Origin: Blastomonas fulva
GTDB taxonomy: Bacteria; Pseudomonadota; Alphaproteobacteria; Sphingomonadales; Sphingomonadaceae
Direction of reading: 5' to 3'
DNA length: 64,000 nucleotides
Assembly: GCF_003431825.1 (NCBI RefSeq)
Contig: NZ_CP020083.1
Location: forward strand, 1,526,501-1,590,500
Every line of letters starts with the position of its first letter. Positions within the stretch are counted from its first letter, which is position 1. This document shows, piece after piece, positions 51,043 to 59,306 of this stretch. Both the position numbers and the translations under genes were made by a program. Under the pieces are notes generated by a model, which was not told the DNA's origin, did not search any database, and was given only the letters and a program-made list of their open reading frames with translations.

Positions 51043-51801
51043 ATGACAGCCAGCCCCTTCGATCTTGCAGGCAAGACCGCTTTGGTCACCGGCGCGAACA
51101 CCGGCATCGGCCAGGCGATTGCGGTCGCGCTCGCTGAAGCCGGCGTCGATGTCGCGGTCGCGGGCCGGTCGGAGCCGACTGAAACGCTCGCCGCGATTCA
51201 GGCGACCGGGCGCAAGGCGGTGAACATCGCCGCGGACTTCGGCTCGATCGAGCCGGTGGGGCGCGTGGTCGACGAGGCGCTGGCGGGGCTTGGACGGCTC
51301 GATATCCTGGTCAACAATGCCGGCATCATCCGCCGCGCCGATCTGCTCGACTTCGGCGAGGCGGACTGGGACGCGGTGATCGACACCAACCTCAAGACGC
51401 TGTTCTTCCTCAGCCAGGCTGCAGCGCGGCATATGGCGAGTCGCGGATCGGGCAAGATCATCAACATCGCCTCGCTGCTGACCTTCCAGGGCGGGGTTCG
51501 GGTGCCGAGCTATGCCGCAGCCAAATCGGGCGTCGGCGGGGTGACCAAGGCGATGGCGAACGAACTCGCGCCCAAGGGCGTCCAGGTCAACGCGATCGCA
51601 CCGGGCTATATCGCCACCAACAACACCGCCGCGCTGCAGGCTGACGAGACGCGCAACCGCCAGATCATGGAACGCATCCCCGCCGGGCGCTGGGGCCGGC
51701 CGCAGGATATTGCCGGCGCGGCTTTGTTCCTGGCATCGCCTGCGTCGGATTACGTCACCGGCCATATACTGGCGGTCGATGGCGGCTGGCTCGCGCGATG
51801 A
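51043..51801 (+). CDS. kduD: 2-dehydro-3-deoxy-D-gluconate 5-dehydrogenase
   Basis: A 252-residue short-chain dehydrogenase closely matching KduD: TGANTGIGQAIAVALAEAG, NNAGIIRRADLLDF, Ser144-Tyr157-Lys161 catalytic triad in IINIASLLTFQGG and VPSYAAAKSG, and the KduD hallmark NAIAPGYIATNNTAAL...RIPAGRWG. It reduces 2,5-diketo-3-deoxygluconate (DKII) to KDG. Its stop overlaps the kdgK start. Confidence 0.96.
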   Translation: MTASPFDLAGKTALVTGANTGIGQAIAVALAEAGVDVAVAGRSEPTETLAAIQATGRKAVNIAADFGSIEPVGRVVDEALAGLGRLDILVNNAGIIRRADLLDFGEADWDAVIDTNLKTLFFLSQAAARHMASRGSGKIINIASLLTFQGGVRVPSYAAAKSGVGGVTKAMANELAPKGVQVNAIAPGYIATNNTAALQADETRNRQIMERIPAGRWGRPQDIAGAALFLASPASDYVTGHILAVDGGWLAR

Positions 51802-52814
51802 GCAAGGCGGGCGCGGTCGTCTGTTTCGGGGAAATGCTGCTGCGGCTTTCGCCGCCCGGCGTGCGGATGATCGTGCAGGCCCAGGCGCTCGAGATGGGGG
51901 TGGGCGGCGCGGAGGCCAATGTCGCCGCCGGGCTCGCCTCGCTGGGGCACGAGGCGCGGATGGTGACGCTGCTGCCCGCCAGCCCGCTGGGCGACAAGGC
52001 GCGTTCCGAGCTTGGCGCTGCGGGGGTGGACATCCGCTACGTCGCGCGCGGGCCGGGGCGCATGGGGCTGTATTTTCTCGAGCCGGGCGCGGGGCTGCGC
52101 CCTTCCTCGATCACCTATGACCGCGCCGGATCGGCGTTCGCGCAGTGCGACGCGGGTGCATTCGATTTCGCAGGCGCGCTGGAAGGCGCCGCCCTGCTGC
52201 ATCTGTCGGGGATCACCCCTGCATTGGGCCCCAATGGCGTCGCACTCGCCCGCGCTGCCGTTGCTGCGGCGCAGGCGGCGGATGTACCGATCTGCTTCGA
52301 TGGCAACTACCGAGCGCTGCTGTGGGACGCATGGGACAGCGATCCGCGCGCGATCCTGACCGAACTGGTGGGGGCTGCGACGGTGCTGATCGGCAACCAC
52401 CGCGATATCTCGCTGCTGCTGGGCAAGGCCTTTTCGGGCGATGGCGCAGAGCGCAGGCGCGAGGCGGTGGATGCGGCGTTTGCAGCCTTCCCCAATCTCG
52501 AGCTGGTCGCCTCGACCGCGCGCCATGTGGTGAGCAGCGATCACCACCGCATCGCCGCGCGGGTCGATACCCGTGCGTCAAAGCACCAGACCGCCGAGAT
52601 CGATGTCACCGGTATCGTCGACCGGATCGGCACCGGCGATGCCTTTGCCACAGGCGTGCTGCACCAATATCTGCAAGGCGGCGATGCCCAGGCCATGGCC
52701 GAAACCGGGCTGGCGCTCGCAGCGCTCAAGCATTCGCTGCCGGGCGACATGTGCCTGATCGGTGCGGGCGAGCTGGCGGCATTCTCGTCCGCCGGCGGCG
52801 ATGTCCGGCGCTGA
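51798..52814 (+). CDS. kdgK: 2-dehydro-3-deoxygluconokinase (PfkB family)
   Basis: A 338-residue PfkB-family kinase: CFGEMLLRLSPPG at the N-terminus, VGGAEANVAAGLASLGHEA, CFDGNYRALLW, and the C-terminal anion hole DRIGTGDAFATG with catalytic Asp281. It phosphorylates KDG to KDPG, which the Entner-Doudoroff aldolase splits; no aldolase gene (eda) is in the window. Overlaps kduD by ATGA and the carboxylesterase start by 14 nt, so the four genes form one operon. Confidence 0.94.
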   Translation: MSKAGAVVCFGEMLLRLSPPGVRMIVQAQALEMGVGGAEANVAAGLASLGHEARMVTLLPASPLGDKARSELGAAGVDIRYVARGPGRMGLYFLEPGAGLRPSSITYDRAGSAFAQCDAGAFDFAGALEGAALLHLSGITPALGPNGVALARAAVAAAQAADVPICFDGNYRALLWDAWDSDPRAILTELVGAATVLIGNHRDISLLLGKAFSGDGAERRREAVDAAFAAFPNLELVASTARHVVSSDHHRIAARVDTRASKHQTAEIDVTGIVDRIGTGDAFATGVLHQYLQGGDAQAMAETGLALAALKHSLPGDMCLIGAGELAAFSSAGGDVRR

Positions 52815-54342
52815 TCTCACCCGGCGTTCGCTGCTGGGCGTCGGCGCGGCGCTGATGGCCACTCCGGCGCTGGCAAAGGGCGCCGACCCCAGGGTCGGTC
52901 GCTTTACCGGGCTCCGCGAACAGGGCGTGCTCGCGTTCAAGGGCATCCGCTATGGCCGCGCGCAACGGTTCGCGCGCGCGGTTCCGATGGTGGCAGATGG
53001 CGCGGTCAAGGCGCAGGACTTCGCCCCCATCGCGCCGCAGCGCGGCAATCCCGACCTGCCCCAGTCCGAGGATTGCCTGTTCCTCAACATCTGGACGCCC
53101 GACTCCAATCCTGCCGCGAAGCGTGCGGTGATGGTGTATTTCCACGGCGGCGCTTACTCCAACGGCACCGTCACCGACCCGCTGACCCATGGCGGCAGGC
53201 TCGCGGCTTCAGGCGATGTGGTGGTGGTCACGGTCAACCACCGGCTCAATGCGCTGGGCTATGCCTGGCTCAAGCCGCTGGGCGGCCGCTTTGCTAATAG
53301 TGGCAATCTGGGCCAGCTCGACCTGATCCTCGCGCTCGAATGGGTGCGCGACAATATCGCAGGTTTTGGCGGCGACCCGGGCAAGGTGATGGTGTTCGGC
53401 CAGTCGGGCGGCGGGGCGAAGATCGCGACCTTGATGGCGATGCCCGCAGCAGATGGTCTGTTCCACAGCGCCGCGACGATGAGCGGCCAGCAGGTCGTCG
53501 CCAGCGGCCCGGGCAACGCGTGGAAGCGGACCCAGGCGCTGATCGCGGCGCTGGGCCTCCAGCCCGGCGATGCAGAAGGGCTGCTGGCAATGCCCAGCGA
53601 GCGCATCGTCGAAGCGCTCACCGCGACAGATCCGATCATGGGCGGGGCGGTCTATTTCGGCCCGGTGCTCGACATGACCAACCTGCCGCGCCACCCGTTC
53701 TGGCCCGATGCCGCGCCGCAATCGAACCACATTCCTATGATCCTGGGCAACACGCGCGAGGAGACGCGCGCGTTCATCGACCCCAGGGGCGCGAAGCTCA
53801 AGGGTCTGGGGTGGGACAATCTGGCCGATCGCGTTTTGCCCGAAATCAAGATCGACCTCGATGTCGATTGGGTGGTGGCGCAGTACCGCGCGCAATATCC
53901 CGACTGGAGCCCCGAACAGATCTTCTATTCGGCGACCACCGCGGGCCGGTCGTGGCCGGGGCAGGTAATCGAGGCGGATGCGCGGGCGCAGGCGGGCGCA
54001 GCGGCGACCTGGGTGTATCAGCTCGACCGTCCTTCTCCGATCGACCCCTTGCGCGGCGCGGCGCACACCGACGACATTCCCTACGTGTTCGGCACGCTCG
54101 ATGCCCCCGGAAGCATGAGTGGCACCGATGCAGGCGCGCGCGCGACCCGCGACATCATGATGCAGGCGTTTGCGGGGCTGGCGAAGACCGGTGTGCCAGG
54201 GCTCGCGGAGTGGTCGCCCTACAGGCTGCCCGACCGCGCAACCTTGGTCGTCGGCGACGGCACCGCGACCGCCCTCAACGACCCGCGCCGCTGGGAACGC
54301 GAGCTCTGGGCTAAGGCTCCTTACGTTCAGCCGGGGAGTTGA
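52801..54342 (+). CDS. Exported carboxylesterase family protein (type B)
   Basis: A 513-residue type B carboxylesterase/lipase. The N-terminus LTRRSLLGVGAALMATPALA is a signal peptide with a twin-arginine-like start. It shows EDCLFLNIWTP, the oxyanion loop YFHGGAY, VTVNHRLNALGY, and the nucleophile elbow GQSGGG with Ser202, followed by a likely Glu/Asp and His (GAAHTDDIPYVFG). In this locus it may remove methyl or acetyl groups from pectin fragments (inference). Start ATG 52801 fits the signal peptide. The last 32 nt overlap the convergent cupin gene. Confidence 0.92.
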   Translation: MSGADLTRRSLLGVGAALMATPALAKGADPRVGRFTGLREQGVLAFKGIRYGRAQRFARAVPMVADGAVKAQDFAPIAPQRGNPDLPQSEDCLFLNIWTPDSNPAAKRAVMVYFHGGAYSNGTVTDPLTHGGRLAASGDVVVVTVNHRLNALGYAWLKPLGGRFANSGNLGQLDLILALEWVRDNIAGFGGDPGKVMVFGQSGGGAKIATLMAMPAADGLFHSAATMSGQQVVASGPGNAWKRTQALIAALGLQPGDAEGLLAMPSERIVEALTATDPIMGGAVYFGPVLDMTNLPRHPFWPDAAPQSNHIPMILGNTREETRAFIDPRGAKLKGLGWDNLADRVLPEIKIDLDVDWVVAQYRAQYPDWSPEQIFYSATTAGRSWPGQVIEADARAQAGAAATWVYQLDRPSPIDPLRGAAHTDDIPYVFGTLDAPGSMSGTDAGARATRDIMMQAFAGLAKTGVPGLAEWSPYRLPDRATLVVGDGTATALNDPRRWERELWAKAPYVQPGS

Positions 54343-54742
54343 CCGGCGCTTCCCTGGGTTCTGCCACGGGATAGGCGATGATCAGCGCGAGCGGCTTGTC
54401 CCCCTTCTGCCAGATCCCCACCACCGCGCCGTCATAGAGATATGCCGTCATGCCGGGCTTGAGAGTGGCACGCTGGCCATCGGAGACAACCTCGCCCTCG
54501 CCGTCGAGCACATAATAGACCTCGTCGTGGGCGATTGCGTGCTCGCCGATCGCGGACCCGATATCGAGCGTGCGGCGGCGGAATTCCATCCGGCGCGGTT
54601 GCGGTGCGTGGTCGCTGATCCGCCACGCGGTGCTCATCCCGATGGCGCCATGCGGCGGCGGCTCGCGGCGCACGGTGTCGGCCTCGTCGATCACAGCCAT
54701 AGGAGGGGCTGCGAGCAGGAGCAGCGCGAGAAGGCCGCTCAT
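54311..54742 (-). CDS. Exported cupin domain protein linked to pectate lyase
   Basis: A 143-residue single cupin with an N-terminal hydrophobic signal (LLALLLLAAPPMA). The cupin core reads RRTLDIGSAIGEHAIAHDEVYYVLDGEGEVV and LKPGMTAYLYDGAVVGIW. The canonical motif G-x5-H-x-H-x3-E is changed (His-x3-His, no HxH) and motif 2 has no His, so metal binding is doubtful. It resembles KdgF, a cupin that linearises unsaturated uronates, by size and context but not by the metal ligands. Starts at ATG 54742, overlapping the lyase stop by ATGA; its 3' end overlaps the carboxylesterase gene by 32 nt. Confidence 0.78.
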   Translation of the reverse strand: MSGLLALLLLAAPPMAVIDEADTVRREPPPHGAIGMSTAWRISDHAPQPRRMEFRRRTLDIGSAIGEHAIAHDEVYYVLDGEGEVVSDGQRATLKPGMTAYLYDGAVVGIWQKGDKPLALIIAYPVAEPREAPVNSPAERKEP

Positions 54743-56097
54743 GGCTGGGGCCGAGCTTGGCGCTGGCGCATTTCGCGGTCGCGGGTGGAAAGCGATTCCT
54801 GGCTCGCCCCCTTCTGCCCGGGATAGCGCCCCGATTTCGGGGTCATCGTGTCGAGGTTCCACTCGGCCTCGACGAAGCGAGCTGCGGTGGGGGCAGGCCT
54901 GGGGTAGCCGCCGACCTCGCTCTCGTCGTCGATGATGTCGCCGCGCCCTTCGGCAACGAAGAACAGCACGCGGATGTCGTCGGGCGCGCGGTCCCAGGGG
55001 CGGGCGCCTGCGGTCTGCAGCAACGATGTCTCGACCTCGCCCGAAGGCAGGATGCGGTATTGCGATACGTCGGCGAGCGGCGCCCTGGCGGTGATCAGTT
55101 TCGCGCGAGTCTCGCCATAGCGGCCGAACTGGGGGAGGGGATTGCCATGCCGGTCGACCGCGCGATTGTCCTTGCCGAAATAGGCAAGGTCGCCATCGCC
55201 GCCCAGCATCAGGAAGGGCAGTCCTTCGTTCGTGTCGTTGCCGCCGCGCATGACATTGCCGACCGCGGTGATCTCGCCGGTGACATAGTCCTGCCCCAGC
55301 CATTCGAGATTCATCAGGTTGTAGTGCACCGCGCGGTGGCCGGGATTGTAGATCAGGTTGTTGATCATCGCGACCTGCGCCCCGCCCTTGACCAAAGGCG
55401 CACGCTCGACATTGTGCGCCCAGACATTGCGGTAGAAGGTGATGTGGGTGGCGTTGTCGTGGATCAGCGATCCCTTGGAGTGCTCGCCCTTGGGGTGGCT
55501 CGAATTGGCAAGCCCTTCGGCGGCAAGGTTGTCGCGGAAGACGATGTGGTGGCTGGTCCCGGCGCGCCACTCGGCAAGCGTCTTGCCGGTAAAGCGCGGG
55601 CCGGATGCGGACATGTTCTCGTCCACCCCCCACAGAAAGCTGCAATGCTCGACCACGATGTTGCGCGCCGCGACGGTGGAAAACGAATCCGCCTCCCAGC
55701 CCGACATGCGCGCCTGGCCATCCGCGCCGGTCATGACGCGCAGGTGCGAGACCACGACATCGTGCGTCTTCACATCGATCCCGCCCTTGATCAGCGTGAT
55801 CCCCGGCGACGGCGCGGTCTGCCCGGCGATGCTGACAAACGGCTCGGTGATGTCGAGCGAACTGCGCCCCAGATCGATCACCCCGCCAACCTCGAACACG
55901 ATGATGCGCGGGCCCTTGGCGGCAAGCGCTTCGGCGAACGATCCCGGACCCGATTTGGCCAGCGTCGTCACCTTGATGATTCGCCCGCCCGCGCCGCCCC
56001 GGGTGGGGTCGGCCGGATGCGGCTCGGCCAGCGCCGGTGTGAGGGTGGCAAGCGCGAATGCGCCGATGCACAGGGTTTTTCCCAGTCTTGCAAGCAT
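54739..56097 (-). CDS. Secreted pectate lyase (PL1-like parallel beta-helix)
   Basis: A 452-residue enzyme with a signal peptide (LGKTLCIGAFALATLTPALAE). The beta-helix shows HDVVVSHLRVMTG, NIVVEHCSFLWGVDENMS, the long loop with HHIVFRDN, SSHPKGEHSKGSLIHDNATHITFYRNVWAHNVERAPLVKGG (Arg in the position of the PL1 catalytic Arg) and NPGHRAVHYN. It should cleave polygalacturonate by beta-elimination in the periplasm or outside. Transcribed with the cupin as a two-gene unit, divergent from the TonB receptor; operator E lies 57 bp before its start. Confidence 0.92.
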   Translation of the reverse strand: MLARLGKTLCIGAFALATLTPALAEPHPADPTRGGAGGRIIKVTTLAKSGPGSFAEALAAKGPRIIVFEVGGVIDLGRSSLDITEPFVSIAGQTAPSPGITLIKGGIDVKTHDVVVSHLRVMTGADGQARMSGWEADSFSTVAARNIVVEHCSFLWGVDENMSASGPRFTGKTLAEWRAGTSHHIVFRDNLAAEGLANSSHPKGEHSKGSLIHDNATHITFYRNVWAHNVERAPLVKGGAQVAMINNLIYNPGHRAVHYNLMNLEWLGQDYVTGEITAVGNVMRGGNDTNEGLPFLMLGGDGDLAYFGKDNRAVDRHGNPLPQFGRYGETRAKLITARAPLADVSQYRILPSGEVETSLLQTAGARPWDRAPDDIRVLFFVAEGRGDIIDDESEVGGYPRPAPTAARFVEAEWNLDTMTPKSGRYPGQKGASQESLSTRDREMRQRQARPQP

Positions 56098-56154
56098 GTC
56101 TCTCTCCCGTTGCCATGGTTATTGACAGACGCCCGACTTGAGGGCAATACATAA

Positions 56155-56168
56155 TGACACCGGTTACC
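56155..56168. promoter_or_regulatory. LacI-type operator E between pectate lyase and TonB receptor
   Basis: TGACACCGGTTACC, identical to B and D, 57 bp upstream of the pectate lyase start and 180 bp upstream of the receptor start, so it can act on both. Confidence 0.8.
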
Positions 56169-56298
56169 GTGTTAGCATTTGTTGCTGAGACGCACGCCGG
56201 AAAGACAGTAAAAGACAGTGTGTGCTCGCCAGCCGATCTGGACGAGCACGGGAGCCAGGGTGTCGAAGAGGGTCAGAGCGTGTCCGCGTCTTCTCCTT

Positions 56299-56312
56299 TG
56301 ACACCGGTAGCA
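56299..56312. promoter_or_regulatory. LacI-type operator F in front of the TonB receptor
   Basis: TGACACCGGTAGCA, 36 bp before the receptor ATG. The left half is perfect, the right half is degenerate, making it the weakest copy. Confidence 0.6.
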
Positions 56313-56348
56313 ATAGGCCCGAAAAGGGCAATTGGGAGGGGATTGAAC

Positions 56349-59249
56349 ATGGGCAGTCGGATTTCGCAGCGGGCATCGCGCGTTTCTATCATCAAGCTGG
56401 CACTGCTTGCAGGCTGCGCATTCGGTGCGGCAGGCACGGCGCAGGCGCAGGACGCCACCGCGCAGGACCAGGCCGCCGAGAATGACGCCGTTGCCGCCGA
56501 CGAAATCGTCGTCACCGGTTTCCGCCAGTCGCTCGAGGCCGCGATCAACCTCAAGCGCAATTCGGTGGGCGCGATCGATGCGATCGTCGCCGAGGATATC
56601 GCCAAATTCCCCGACCAGAACCTCGCCGAATCGCTGCAGCGCATCCCCGGCATCTCGATCACCCGCGATGCCGGCGAAGGCCGTGCGATCACCGTGCGCG
56701 GTCTGGGCAGCCAGTTCACCCGCGTCCGCGTCAACGGGCTCGAAACCGTCGCCACCTCCACCGACGGCGCTTCGGCCAACCGCGACCGCGCGTTCGATTT
56801 CAACGTCTTCGCCTCCGAACTGTTCAGCTCGATCGTCGTCCACAAGACTGCCGAGGCCAGCCTCGACGAAGGTTCGCTGGGTGCTGTCGTTGACCTCAAC
56901 ACCGGCAACCCGCTCGCCGCCAAGGCGGGCTTCACCGCAGTCGGATCGGCTGTGGTGAGCTATAACGACCTGTCCGAATATGCAGGGCCGCGCCTTGCAG
57001 GGCTGCTGAGCTGGCGCAACGATGCCGGCACGTTCGGCGTTTCTCTCTCTGCCGCGTATCAGAAGACGCAGGTGCTGGAGCTGGGCAACAACACGGTGCG
57101 CTGGGCGCAGGCCCGCTTTGACTCGGTCAATGGCACCCCCTGTTTCCAGCAGAGCGCGGCCAATACGGCAGGGCGTCCGAACAGCGGGGGCGTGTACCGT
57201 CCCAGCGCAGTCTGCGACCAGGCCACGCTGTCCTTCCATCCGCGCATCCCGCGCTATGGTGAAGTGAAGCACGACCGCGAGCGACTGGGCATCACCGGAT
57301 CGATCCAGTTCGCACCGACCGACATGACCAAGTTCTCGATCGACGGCCTGTTCTCGCGCTTCAACAGCGACCGCCGCGAGCGCTGGGGTGAAGTGCTGTT
57401 CCGTTCGAACGAGCGCTCGATCGACGTCATCAATCCGGTGTACGACACGAACAACAACATGATCAGCGGCACGTTCAACGATGCCTGGGTCCGCACCGAA
57501 CATTACCTGCGCGAAAGCACCACCGAATTCTACCAGGTCGGCGGGACCTGGGACCAGGATCTTTCGGACAGCTTCCGCTTCACGCTGCTGGGGGGCATTT
57601 CCAAGTCGACCGCAGACATTCCGGTGGAAACGACCATCGTTTTCGATGACCGCGACGCGCAGGGCTATAGCTACGACTATTCCGACATGAAGCGTCCGAA
57701 GCTGACCTTCGGCACCAGCGTCACCGATCCGGCGGTCTTCCAGCTCGCCGAGATCCGCGATCGGCCCTCTGAAATCGTCAACCAGTTCAAGACCGCTCAG
57801 CTGCGCACCGAATGGGATGTGGCCGAGGGTTTCACCATCAAGGCGGGCGTGATGTGGCGCCGGTTCGAATTCGACACCGTGGCGTTCACGCGCGACACCG
57901 CGGTTTGCGGCAATGGCGGCCTTGATCGCGTGCTGGGCACGGTCACCTGTTCGCCAACCGCCGCGTTCGGCCCTGCCGCTATCTATGGCCTGCCCGTCAC
58001 CGCGCAGATCTCCGAATTGTTCGAGCTGGGCAAGGCAGGTCAGCCGGCAGGCAATACCAACGCCTGGCTGGTCCCGAACCTCGACACCGCGGCCGAATTC
58101 ACCAAGCTCTACAGCCGTCCGCTCGCGCTGGACGCAGGCAACAATCGCGGGGTGCAGGAAACGACCAAGGGCGGTTATGTGCAGTTCGATGCGAAGGGCG
58201 AACTGCTCGGCGTGGAATATGCCCTGAACGCTGGCATCCGTTACGTGAAAACCGAACAGTCCTCATATGGTCTGGTCGGCACGGTCGATCGGACGGTGGA
58301 GCGCAGCTATGACGACTGGCTGCCGTCTGCCAACCTGGCGATTTTCCCGACGCAGAACGTCATCCTCCGGTTCGCCGCAGCGGACGTCATCACCCGCCCG
58401 ACGCTGGGCGCCTTGACCCCAGGTGGAACGGCGGATGGTTTCAACTACCGCGTGAGCACGGGCAACCCCTTCCTCGAACCCTTCCGCGCCACCAATTATG
58501 ACATGTCGGCGGAATGGTATTTTGCACCTCAGGCTGTTCTGTCGGTCGCCTGGTTCAAGAAGAACATCGCCACCTTCACGCGCAGCGATTCGATAACCGA
58601 GCTGACCTATGCGCAAACCGGCGCCCCGGTGACATCGCTCAACCCCAGCTCTCCTGCAGCGATCAATCCGTCGCAGCTTCTGGAACCCCGCTGGGTGCTG
58701 TCCACGACTGTGAACGGCGAAGGTGCGACGCTCGAGGGATGGGAAATCGCGGCACAGATTCCGTTCTCCGCCTTTACCGACGGGTTCCTGGGCAATTTCG
58801 GCATTCTGGCCAACGCGACCTTCATCTCCTCCGATGCCGATTATCAGCTGCAAGGACCGATCACGGTTGCAAACCAGCCCAACGGCAATCTTGGGCCGCT
58901 CACCAACGTCAATGTCACCAACACCCTCGCCAACGTGTCGAAGCGTTCCTACAATGGCACATTCTATTATGACGACGGCAAGTTCTCCGCCCGTGTCATG
59001 GCCACCTATCGCAGCCGGTGGCACGAAGGTGCGAGCGGCACCGGCAACATCCTCGAAGGCTTTGGCAGCCAGTTCAACCTCGATGCCTCGATCCGCTACA
59101 AGGTGACCGAATGGCTTGAGGTTTCGCTGGAAGGCAACAACCTGACCGACACCTATCGCTATCGCTTCACCGATTTCGATGCGGACCGGAACTACGAGAA
59201 CAACCATTTCGGCCGCACCTTCTTCCTCGGTGCTCGCTTCAAATACTGA
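56349..59249 (+). CDS. TonB-dependent receptor for pectic oligosaccharides
   Basis: A 966-residue outer-membrane receptor. Signal peptide: IIKLALLAGCAFGAAGTAQAQ. The TonB box region is ADEIVVTGFRQSLEAAI, then a plug domain (DQNLAESLQRIPGISITRDAGEGRAITVRGLGSQF) and a 22-strand barrel ending in RTFFLGARFKY with the terminal aromatic. The form is that of the sphingomonad/Caulobacter polysaccharide receptors. The position between pectate lyase and the esterase/GH43 genes points to oligogalacturonide or arabinan fragments. ATG 56349 is the start before the signal peptide; the frame runs further upstream through operators E and F, which cannot be coding. Confidence 0.95.
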   Translation: MGSRISQRASRVSIIKLALLAGCAFGAAGTAQAQDATAQDQAAENDAVAADEIVVTGFRQSLEAAINLKRNSVGAIDAIVAEDIAKFPDQNLAESLQRIPGISITRDAGEGRAITVRGLGSQFTRVRVNGLETVATSTDGASANRDRAFDFNVFASELFSSIVVHKTAEASLDEGSLGAVVDLNTGNPLAAKAGFTAVGSAVVSYNDLSEYAGPRLAGLLSWRNDAGTFGVSLSAAYQKTQVLELGNNTVRWAQARFDSVNGTPCFQQSAANTAGRPNSGGVYRPSAVCDQATLSFHPRIPRYGEVKHDRERLGITGSIQFAPTDMTKFSIDGLFSRFNSDRRERWGEVLFRSNERSIDVINPVYDTNNNMISGTFNDAWVRTEHYLRESTTEFYQVGGTWDQDLSDSFRFTLLGGISKSTADIPVETTIVFDDRDAQGYSYDYSDMKRPKLTFGTSVTDPAVFQLAEIRDRPSEIVNQFKTAQLRTEWDVAEGFTIKAGVMWRRFEFDTVAFTRDTAVCGNGGLDRVLGTVTCSPTAAFGPAAIYGLPVTAQISELFELGKAGQPAGNTNAWLVPNLDTAAEFTKLYSRPLALDAGNNRGVQETTKGGYVQFDAKGELLGVEYALNAGIRYVKTEQSSYGLVGTVDRTVERSYDDWLPSANLAIFPTQNVILRFAAADVITRPTLGALTPGGTADGFNYRVSTGNPFLEPFRATNYDMSAEWYFAPQAVLSVAWFKKNIATFTRSDSITELTYAQTGAPVTSLNPSSPAAINPSQLLEPRWVLSTTVNGEGATLEGWEIAAQIPFSAFTDGFLGNFGILANATFISSDADYQLQGPITVANQPNGNLGPLTNVNVTNTLANVSKRSYNGTFYYDDGKFSARVMATYRSRWHEGASGTGNILEGFGSQFNLDASIRYKVTEWLEVSLEGNNLTDTYRYRFTDFDADRNYENNHFGRTFFLGARFKY

Positions 59250-59306
59250 TGACAACCGGGTCAGCGGTTCGACGCTGTTCCTGCTGAATTAACCGGAGGA
59301 CTCGCC

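Noticed and set aside
54311..54742. Calling the cupin KdgF
   Set aside because: The His-x-His metal motif and the second-motif His are missing and the protein is exported, so only a cupin-domain name is justified.
54757..56154. A 465-codon frame on the plus strand antisense to the pectate lyase
   Set aside because: Shadow frame; the minus strand has clear beta-helix motifs, a signal peptide and operator-linked start.
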